Part shown: positions 58,897 through 64,000 of the stretch, in pieces | How the letters are laid out: every line of letters begins with the position of its first letter | Numbering within the stretch: position 1 is the first letter of the stretch | Source: a virus | Virus record (IMG/VR): IMGVR_UViG_3300022745_000018 | Span: 107,910-171,909 of that record | Strand: one strand, 5' to 3' | DNA: 64,000 nt | Notes under the pieces: generated by a model | The model's input: only the letters and a program-made list of their open reading frames with translations | What the model was told of the DNA's origin: nothing | Databases searched by the model: none | Position numbers and translations under genes: made by a program

Positions 58897-59285
58897 TGCT
58901 CACCTTTCAACTCAGCTAGCTTTTTCTCTAACTTCTCAACCTCAGACTGCGCAAACTCATACTGATGTTTGTGATCATCTGCCAATTCTCTGTTCCACTT
59001 TAGGAATCGCTCGTATTTCACAATTTCCGCTTCTTTGATTGAATCTTCTGCATCAACAATCGAATACCCAATCAGCATTTTCTGATGCCAATCATCAGTG
59101 TAACCGCGGATGGCTACATATCTTTCTATTTCTAGAAATTCAATGCCGCTCAGCTCCACAAATGGACGAAGCCCATTGATATGCTTCTGAATCCCATTCA
59201 ACTCAGAAAGGAGACTGGGATCGATTGGTCGCGCCGCATCTAGATCTTCCTTAGCCTTCATCAGTTTATCGCGTAGTGGTGTCAT
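58893..59285 (-). CDS. Coiled-coil protein, tandem paralogue 1, 130 aa
   Basis: 130 aa from ATG 59285 (AAGGAAATGTGG upstream). It starts MTPLRDKLMKAKEDL, has IVDAEDSIKEAEI at about residue 77 and ends in a coiled coil (AQSEVEKLEKKLAELK). The next gene upstream has the same three landmarks in the same order. Function unknown. Confidence 0.65.
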   Translation of the reverse strand: MTPLRDKLMKAKEDLDAARPIDPSLLSELNGIQKHINGLRPFVELSGIEFLEIERYVAIRGYTDDWHQKMLIGYSIVDAEDSIKEAEIVKYERFLKWNRELADDHKHQYEFAQSEVEKLEKKLAELKGEQ

Positions 59286-59667
59286 CCACATTTCCTTCAA
59301 GTTTATGTAGTTCCACTTGGAGACTAGCGAGTTCGTTCAAGTTGTCTCTGTAGTTCTTCAGGATGTTGAAGATTACGTCTTCCCGTACAGTGATGAGACG
59401 TTTCAAAGTATCGATTCTCGCGGTTTTGAAGGGATCTTCTGCATCAATGACCGAGAAGTCAAGGAAAAGAATCCGCGACCATTTTGGATCATCTAATGAA
59501 GCAGTGATTTGTACTGAATCTGATAAGAACTCTACACCAGTGATACCAACGACTTTACCACAGGATCCGCTCAGCTCGGCAATTGTTTGCACCGTTGCAG
59601 GTTCTATTCCATGATGCCACAAAATAGCATCCTTTGCATTCATTAGCGCTTGACGTAGTGGTGTCAT
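59266..59667 (-). CDS. Coiled-coil protein, tandem paralogue 2, 133 aa
   Basis: 133 aa from ATG 59667 (AAGGAATGATC upstream). Starts MTPLRQALMNAKDAI, then IAELSG...ITGVEFL, VIDAEDPFKTARI and a C-terminal coiled coil (LNELASLQVELHKLEG). It shares this plan with the downstream neighbour (MTPLR, LSGIEFL, IVDAED), so they arose by tandem duplication. First gene after promoter copy I. Confidence 0.65.
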   Translation of the reverse strand: MTPLRQALMNAKDAILWHHGIEPATVQTIAELSGSCGKVVGITGVEFLSDSVQITASLDDPKWSRILFLDFSVIDAEDPFKTARIDTLKRLITVREDVIFNILKNYRDNLNELASLQVELHKLEGNVDDTTTR

Positions 59668-59692
59668 GATCATTCCTTGTATTGATGATTGA

Positions 59693-59720
59693 ATTTTACA
59701 ACACCACCAATCATGTAGTT
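59693..59720 (-). promoter_or_regulatory. AACYACAT-N14 promoter, copy I
   Basis: AACTACAT at 59720-59713, 14 bp, TAAAAT at 59698-59693. Drives the tandem paralogues, the SLOG gene and genes beyond. Confidence 0.75.
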
Positions 59721-59724
59721 GATA

Positions 59725-59916
59725 TCATCGGATATTGAGCGAATGATTGCAAGCTGGACAATCAATGTATCGAACAACATCGCGGCCACCAGTGTAATCA
59801 GTTTCAACACGTTCTTTCACATCTTTAGGAACGTATTCAAGAACTGCGCCACAATGATAGCAGATTTTCTGCTTTACAACTGATGGGTGGCTATGCCCAA
59901 TTACTGTTACTGTCAT
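59725..59916 (-). CDS. Zinc-ribbon protein, 63 aa
   Basis: 63 aa, AAGGACTCAAA before ATG 59916. CYHC near residue 19 and CPAC near residue 54 form a two-knuckle zinc ribbon. No family recognised. Confidence 0.7.
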   Translation of the reverse strand: MTVTVIGHSHPSVVKQKICYHCGAVLEYVPKDVKERVETDYTGGRDVVRYIDCPACNHSLNIR

Positions 59917-60212
59917 TTTGAGTCCTTCAAAGTTTCGAAGATTAGGATGTCATCTTCAAAGTAAATCTTACAAAGAATTGGTGAATCTTTCGTTGGTTTG
60001 ATATCTTTGATGTGATAGAAAAATGTGTCAGAGAATTCTGTTTCAGCGATGGTCCATCTATCGGTGGTCATATCGTAACCAACTGCTTTGCTGTATTTCC
60101 AATAGAAGAAATCCAAAGGAAATAGAATTGCATAAAGAACCATCATGTGTGTTGGTAGAACCTGAGCATGATGGTACTTAGATCTGAAGTATTTCCAGAT
60201 TTTACGGCGCAT
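59913..60212 (-). CDS. Membrane-associated protein, 99 aa
   Basis: 99 aa from ATG 60212 (GAGGAATGATC upstream). Basic start (MRRKIWKYFRSKYHHA), one hydrophobic segment (MMVLYAILFPLDFFYW), then an acidic beta domain. ATGA-type overlap downstream. No family recognised. Confidence 0.6.
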   Translation of the reverse strand: MRRKIWKYFRSKYHHAQVLPTHMMVLYAILFPLDFFYWKYSKAVGYDMTTDRWTIAETEFSDTFFYHIKDIKPTKDSPILCKIYFEDDILIFETLKDSK

Positions 60213-60214
60213 GA

Positions 60215-60436
60215 TCATTCCTCTCCAGTATCAATGTATCTCTGTGTGCATGTTCTGCTAGTGCGGATACACGTCAAGAATCGACTCCACTTCTTCGCAT
60301 CTTCATGAGTGCAATACACAGTACCTGCAGCTATTGCATCATCCAGAGCATATTGCGATACTGCTAGAATTGTGGGGATACCGTCAAGACGGAGACCCCA
60401 ATAATTTCGATGTGCCGAGTATCGGCTTTTTGGCAC
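60215..60436 (-). pseudogene. C-terminal frame of a likely frameshifted gene
   Basis: 73 codons opening at GTG 60436 with no ATG or ribosome-binding site. Contains YWGLRLDGIPTILAVSQYAL and AAGTVYCTHEDAKKWSRFL, the C-terminal half of a common phage protein type that ends in a THEDA..W...L motif. Its N-terminal half is the overlapping frame 60364-60624. The break is at the run CCAAAAAGCC (about 60427-60433). Confidence 0.55.
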
Positions 60437-60624
60437 GGTTTAGGCAACTCATAGCCCATGACATGAACCGTTTCTTCTAGTGCAATTCTATAAGTATTAC
60501 CAGGGTACCAAAGTGGCGTGTCCACATTCACCCATTTCCCATATACTCCATCGAATATCTGGATTGGTTTGCCTTCTGCCCAAGCGATGATGCATTCGTA
60601 ATGTTCGTGTCTTTGAGTTTTCAT
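60364..60624 (-). CDS. N-terminal frame of a likely frameshifted phage protein, 86 aa
   Basis: 86 aa. RHEHYECIIAWAEGKPIQIF and PLWYPGNTYRI are the usual N-terminal domain of a widespread small phage protein; GYELPKP normally leads into a second domain. Here the frame runs on for 20 unrelated residues and stops, while the second domain is open in the -1 frame. Confidence 0.65.
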   Translation of the reverse strand: MKTQRHEHYECIIAWAEGKPIQIFDGVYGKWVNVDTPLWYPGNTYRIALEETVHVMGYELPKPCQKADTRHIEIIGVSVLTVSPQF

Positions 60625-60878
60625 GATTGTTTATCCACGGCGGCGTAATAACGAGGAGATGTTTCTTCAGATAGTTTCTTGCTATCGGCCGCCGCCTTCA
60701 ACCCAAGCAAATAACCACCAACAAATAATGATTGTGTTACTGCATAGAAGATCAATCCGACGACAAGAGTGGAGATCTTCGTAACCACCAATCCACCGAA
60801 GAAGGAGATTAGAAATGCGGCAAATAAGCCAGCAATCAACAATAAACCAGTTTTGCGGGGTACTTTCAGATCATGCAT
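60621..60878 (-). CDS. Membrane protein, 85 aa
   Basis: 85 aa from ATG 60878 (GAGGTTCATT upstream). Two membrane helices (TGLLLIAGLFAAFLISFFGG and LVVGLIFYAVTQSLFVGGYL) and a polar C-terminus. No family recognised. Confidence 0.65.
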   Translation of the reverse strand: MHDLKVPRKTGLLLIAGLFAAFLISFFGGLVVTKISTLVVGLIFYAVTQSLFVGGYLLGLKAAADSKKLSEETSPRYYAAVDKQS

Positions 60879-60886
60879 AATGAACC

Positions 60887-61261
60887 TCAATAGGATAGAT
60901 TGGTGCGACCAAAGGAATCTTTCTTTCTCACCTTTGCGTTAATGAAGATGACGTTCTTGACAAGCCAACCACCAGAATCAACATCCTTTTCGGTGACGAA
61001 TTGATCATAATCCCAATGGTTGTATTTTCTGTAATCTTTTCGTAGGGTGGCGAGTTCTTCGGCATTTGGTTGATATGCAACCGGAGACCCATCTTCTACA
61101 CGCGTCATCTTAACGTACGAATCGAAACTCAATTTCGTCAATGTAGATGGAACCAAGGTCTTATCGATGTCCATCCAATCTTGGGCGAGTCCGTTCCACA
61201 ATAAGATGTCTGGATCACCTTCAATAGAATTTAGAATCTCGATGAGTTTAGACTTTTTCAT
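60887..61261 (-). CDS. Conserved phage protein, 124 aa
   Basis: 124 aa, AAGGGACGAA before ATG 61261. KLIEILNSIEGDPDILLWNG, LAQDWMDIDKTLVPSTLTK then a basic C-terminal half is a pattern shared by accessory proteins in phages of Proteobacteria. Function unknown. Confidence 0.7.
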   Translation of the reverse strand: MKKSKLIEILNSIEGDPDILLWNGLAQDWMDIDKTLVPSTLTKLSFDSYVKMTRVEDGSPVAYQPNAEELATLRKDYRKYNHWDYDQFVTEKDVDSGGWLVKNVIFINAKVRKKDSFGRTNLSY

Positions 61262-61529
61262 TTCGTCCCTTGATCGCGATAACCGCCTTACAAATTGCTT
61301 GCCTAGTAGCCGCTAACTTATCACCATTGACAACGAGTACTTTATTCTGAATGCTCCATAACCCGCTTAGACTATAATGATATGCTAATGCTTCAGTTTC
61401 GCCACAGGTATGAACGATGTTTTGATCCACAGACAACCGCATAGCGTCACCATCGTCTGCGAGTGGATTCCACCATCGACGCACCCCCCAAATTATCGAG
61501 AATTTGTAATCCCAAAAAATCATGAGCAT
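61248..61529 (-). pseudogene. C-terminal frame of a likely frameshifted phage protein
   Basis: Only the part after about 61487 looks native: RRWWNPLADDGDAMRLSVD..., the middle of a common phage protein (WNP..DDGDA.RLA). It continues for about 70 residues and ends IKGRNEKV. Upstream, the natural N-terminus is in the other frame (61447-61590). The shift point is the GGGGGG run in AATTTGGGGGGTGCG. Confidence 0.6.
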
Positions 61530-61590
61530 TGATGACTGTGTAGCCGAGAAATGTTGCTAGTTCTCGCAACATTGAATGATCATTTTTCAT
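61447..61590 (-). pseudogene. N-terminal frame of a likely frameshifted phage protein
   Basis: 47 aa from ATG 61590 (AAGGGACGCA upstream). KNDHSMLRELATFLGYTVIN is the usual helical start; after DNLGG the frame goes on for 14 codons and stops. Joined to 61248-61529 by a one-base shift at the G run it would give a normal protein of about 110 aa. Confidence 0.6.
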
Positions 61591-61834
61591 TGCGTCCCTT
61601 TGCCTTACGAGTTTTCTTCTCAGCACGCTTGCGGTCAATTTCTTTGTTGCGTTCTTTCTCTTCGTCTGTCAACCCTTGAAGCGGTTTGTTGTAGTGCTTA
61701 CGAGCAAGCTGCCTTGGAGGCAGAACACCAAATGCTCGCTTTACATCATTGGATGCCATGCAAAGAACTTCTGGGTTTGATAGAACATACCCCTGTGCTG
61801 CGGCTAACAATAAACCCAAATCAGTTTTGTTCAT
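61580..61834 (-). CDS. Hypothetical protein, 84 aa
   Basis: 84 aa. Helical start (DLGLLLAAAQGYVLSNPEVL) and a very basic C-terminal helix (KEIDRKRAEKKTRKAKGRNE). Probably binds nucleic acid. No family recognised. Confidence 0.6.
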   Translation of the reverse strand: MNKTDLGLLLAAAQGYVLSNPEVLCMASNDVKRAFGVLPPRQLARKHYNKPLQGLTDEEKERNKEIDRKRAEKKTRKAKGRNEK

Positions 61835-61835
61835 T

Positions 61836-62246
61836 TTAGATACCCATTACAATTTTGAGTGCTTCGGAGTGTGCTTTAGCAGATTCTTCAGTGAGATGGA
61901 TGTAATAATCGTTAATAGACGTGGAGCCATCACTGAAGTACCCGGTGCACCAAGCGAGGACGTTGGATAGAGACCCAACGTGGATTACCCATATCGGTGT
62001 ATCATTCCGAGGTGGCAATTTCTTAAGTGGTTCATTGAACTTAATTACACGATCACCAACGATAACTTTGATCGTCTTTGGTTTGCGACAGTACAATATG
62101 TTTGGCGACCACCCACACGCGGCCTCTAGATTAACCCAACAACCCAAAAAGGCATTCCAACGCTGCCATCGTTTCCAGGGTTCGCTGGTCTCTAGTGCAT
62201 CTTCTGCATAGAGACGCATATTTTCTGCATGTACATGAGCTGACAT
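61836..62246 (-). CDS. Paralogue pair member 2, 136 aa
   Basis: 136 aa. HVHAENMRLYAEDALETSEP then WKRW as in 51317-51730, followed by CRKPKTIKVIVGD at the same place. C-terminal halves diverge. See the repeat entries. Function unknown. Confidence 0.7.
   Translation of the reverse strand: MSAHVHAENMRLYAEDALETSEPWKRWQRWNAFLGCWVNLEAACGWSPNILYCRKPKTIKVIVGDRVIKFNEPLKKLPPRNDTPIWVIHVGSLSNVLAWCTGYFSDGSTSINDYYIHLTEESAKAHSEALKIVMGI
62167..62246. repeat. 80-bp near-identical repeat, copy 2 (copy 1 at 51651-51730)
   Basis: 77/80 identical to 51651-51730 by direct reading; covers the first 27 codons of the paralogue. Confidence 0.9.
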
Positions 62247-62528
62247 TTAGTCTACTTTCAGTGAGCTGCGTGGAAGAAAACAGTTCATCAGTTTCCCGTT
62301 TTCACGATTCAGATGATGGTTGATTCCAATCAAATCATGAAAGAAATCCAAAACACCGAATTCGTAAAGAGCATCGAGATCTAGTGGATTCCCATTAGCA
62401 TGACATGCCACAAGATTCATCGTATGATGCAAGCGGTATTCATTTGGAATCAAAAAGATACTGACGGCTCTATCAATGATCTTCTCGATCTTTTCGTGAT
62501 CTGATTTTTCAATCTTGAATGAAATCAT
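62247..62528 (-). CDS. DUF6874-like small protein, paralogue of 41523-41798
   Basis: 93 aa from ATG 62528 (TGGAAACTTAT upstream; an earlier frame start at 62567 has no site). HEKIEKIIDRAVSIF, HTMNLVACHANGNPLDLDAL, FFHDLIGINHHLNRENGKLM and FLPRSSLK give the full pattern of the small family. First gene after promoter copy J. Function unknown. Confidence 0.7.
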   Translation of the reverse strand: MISFKIEKSDHEKIEKIIDRAVSIFLIPNEYRLHHTMNLVACHANGNPLDLDALYEFGVLDFFHDLIGINHHLNRENGKLMNCFLPRSSLKVD

Positions 62529-62554
62529 ATAAGTTTCCAACAATGTATGGATGA

Positions 62555-62582
62555 ATTTTATACACACAATGTTTATGTGGTC
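62555..62582 (-). promoter_or_regulatory. AACYACAT-N14 promoter, copy J
   Basis: GACCACAT at 62582-62575 (first base differs), 14 bp, TAAAAT at 62560-62555. Overlaps the stop of the upstream gene. Confidence 0.7.
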
Positions 62583-62973
62583 ATTTCAGAAGATTATCCG
62601 GAATTTCAACGTATTCACCGAACACCTTCTTTACATAACAACGCATAGCAGCCTCCATCGGGCTTTCGCCTCGGGCATGGATGGCCAACTCGTTCTCATC
62701 GTATTGGTGCATCGCTCTCCAATTATTTGCAGGGAAAGAATGTCTTTCCTTTCCGATTCGATAGATCTTCGGTGATATTACAGAGATCTTCTCACGTTCG
62801 GTGATGATTCCGCACTGATGACGATCTGTAGATGGTCTAAACGACGGCGACGGGAACACCGGGTAGGACAGATCATCGTGGTTGAATGGTTGCTTTAAAC
62901 CGCGGAGAGCTTCCGCTTTACCAACAGCATAATCAAGAACGCGATTCTCTAATGTGTCTGTATTGACTTTCAA
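62581..62973 (-). CDS. DUF2591 (NinX-like) phage protein, 130 aa
   Basis: 130 aa with a TTG start at 62973 behind GGAGATTCAGA; no ATG fits. TLENRVLDYAVGKAEAL, then HQCGIITEREKISV, NWRAMHQ and ESPMEAAMRCYVKKVFGEYV follow the DUF2591 layout (start LDWAV, middle IIERE, end AAMRCYV). Function unknown in all members I know. Confidence 0.8.
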   Translation of the reverse strand: MKVNTDTLENRVLDYAVGKAEALRGLKQPFNHDDLSYPVFPSPSFRPSTDRHQCGIITEREKISVISPKIYRIGKERHSFPANNWRAMHQYDENELAIHARGESPMEAAMRCYVKKVFGEYVEIPDNLLK

Positions 62974-63002
62974 TCTGAATCTCCAAGCATCTAGATTCCT
63001 TT

Positions 63003-64000
63003 CTAGTCATTGATAGGAGTTACTGATTCAACCAACTTGATTGCATCATTCAGCACACTTTTCGTGAGTTCGTGATCACTTTGATGCTTTTGGTATACTG
63101 ACAATCCAGATAGTAATCGTTCAACGTTTTTCAGCTTCTGAACGATCTCACCTTGCGTCTTTGCAGTCGGAGCAAATTCAGTAAAGCTAGAAATCCATTG
63201 CTTAACAATCTTCCTGATGGTATTTTTCGTTTGCGTGTGTTTCGTCTTGACTTCATCGAAACTTCCATTGAACACTCGGATTCCATTGGAATCACCTTCA
63301 TACTTCTTCAGGTATGGGATGGCGATAGTCAAGTATGTGAATTTCCATCCACCTGCTTCCGAATAGAGAATCTTTCCATCTCGAATCCCAGTCGGTTGAA
63401 TATGAAACGATTTCGTCGCATCCAAGGGCACATAAAACAAACTGGTTCGTGTAAAGTCTCGAGATTCATACCCATTCTCTTCCAAGACTTCTTTGACGAT
63501 AGAAGCGACGTGCTGCGAAATACGATACTGATAGACCGTGCTCGTCAAATCACCAGAGATCTTTCGGATCGGCTCAACGAATTCCAAGGGTGCATGCAAA
63601 TTACCAACGATATCAATTGTTATTGGTCGATACTCAATCACCGTTTCAATGCGAGGTAACCAGAGATCAACAAATTTCTCATATTTGTGACGGCTTTCAA
63701 TGTCTCGCCAAACAGTGTCACCATCATCGTCATTGAAAGCACGATGCAGTCGCATATCTCTCAGTGTGTTATCATACTCAGATGGTGATATGAATTTTGT
63801 CTGGTCTTCACGAGATCGGTAATCCGCAATAATTCGGTTCTCGACGACATCTTCAATCTTGTTGTTTTCATGGAAGACGACACCGTGGTCATTGTAATCA
63901 ATTTTCTTGATCGTTTCACCATTGATTCTAATGATCCCACGGATCTCTTTTGAATATAGTAGGTCACCTTCTTGACGGTATGCTTTACAGACTTTTATTT
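63003..64000 (-). CDS. Unknown protein, C-terminal 331 aa (truncated by window edge)
   Basis: The frame stays open from the stop at 63003 to the window edge; a start at 63755 is not needed, because the 81 codons before it continue the same coding pattern (LLYSKEIRGIIRINGETIKK, YNDHGVVFHENNKIEDVVEN). No motif recognised. The middle has GWKFTYLTIAIPYLKKYEGD; the C-terminal 80 residues are helical with a possible coiled coil. Starts outside the window. Confidence 0.7.
   Translation of the reverse strand, partial: IKVCKAYRQEGDLLYSKEIRGIIRINGETIKKIDYNDHGVVFHENNKIEDVVENRIIADYRSREDQTKFISPSEYDNTLRDMRLHRAFNDDDGDTVWRDIESRHKYEKFVDLWLPRIETVIEYRPITIDIVGNLHAPLEFVEPIRKISGDLTSTVYQYRISQHVASIVKEVLEENGYESRDFTRTSLFYVPLDATKSFHIQPTGIRDGKILYSEAGGWKFTYLTIAIPYLKKYEGDSNGIRVFNGSFDEVKTKHTQTKNTIRKIVKQWISSFTEFAPTAKTQGEIVQKLKNVERLLSGLSVYQKHQSDHELTKSVLNDAIKLVESVTPIND

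Noticed and set aside
63761-63967. A separate 68-aa minus-strand frame beginning MTYYIQKRS
   Set aside because: It overlaps in another frame the clear continuation of the 63003-64000 gene, which is open through this part with sensible composition.
1-64000. tRNA genes, CRISPR arrays, insertion sequences, integrase or attachment sites, homing endonucleases
   Set aside because: Looked for characteristic words and folds by eye; none recognised. A tRNAscan or covariance search was not possible here.

Overview
The window is one stretch of the genome of a T4-like (Straboviridae-type or related) contractile-tailed myophage of a Gram-negative host. The basis is a full set of T4-type proteins: gp32, gp55, gp46/gp47, gp4, gp5, gp6, gp7-like, gp8-like, gp25, gp26, gp27, gp48, gp53 and gp54. 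Base composition is moderately AT-rich by eye. Several accessory proteins look like small proteins I associate with phages of beta- and gammaproteobacteria, so a proteobacterial host is likely but not proven. No tRNA, CRISPR array, insertion sequence, integrase or homing endonuclease was recognised.

Layout. (1) 1-5.8 kb, minus strand: start of the gp32 ssDNA-binding protein (cut by the window edge), a small winged-helix protein, an NAD salvage pair (NAMPT, and a fused NMN adenylyltransferase/Nudix protein) behind its own strong promoter, then a nucleotidyltransferase, a possible 2OG-Fe(II) oxygenase and a SprT-like metalloprotease. (2) 5.8-12.4 kb, minus: adhesin and fibre-type virion proteins plus a ClpP-like protease. 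(3) 12.4-17.5 kb, plus: a gene-free leader of about 540 bp with hairpins, gp4, a conserved morphogenesis protein, the late sigma factor gp55 and the gp47/gp46 recombination nuclease. (4) 17.5-36.7 kb, minus: the baseplate and tail block, including a hub protein that carries two different cell-wall hydrolase domains. (5) 36.7-38.3 kb, plus: gp54 and gp26, the latter with a likely programmed -1 frameshift extension. (6) 38.4-64 kb, minus: an AAA+ ATPase and then about 70 tightly packed small accessory genes, often with ATGA overlaps. They include predicted lipoproteins, membrane proteins, a SLOG-domain protein, a protein with a Tat-type leader and several paralogue pairs.

How it works together. 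Four sigma-70-like promoters (TTTACA, 16-17 bp, TATAAT or TAAAAT) serve the HTH gene, the NAD operon, gp4 and gp55-47-46. The accessory region uses a different promoter family, found here eleven times: AACYACAT, exactly 14 bp, then a TAAAAT-type -10. Five copies also share the start of the transcript (ATCGACAA). This invariant geometry is the strongest undescribed signal in the window and suggests a phage activator or altered polymerase that controls the accessory (middle) genes. gp55, with a C-terminal clamp-binding-like motif, would later switch on the virion genes. The NAD genes would keep NAD available in infected cells, in the way known phage NAD-reconstitution pathways counter NAD-depleting defences.

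Three genes are split by frameshifts (gp8-like at about 25.95 kb, and accessory genes at about 60.43 kb and 61.49 kb). The last two breaks lie at homopolymers, so sequencing error must be excluded. Many start codons were moved inward to ATGs with good ribosome-binding sites; those positions are given in the entries.
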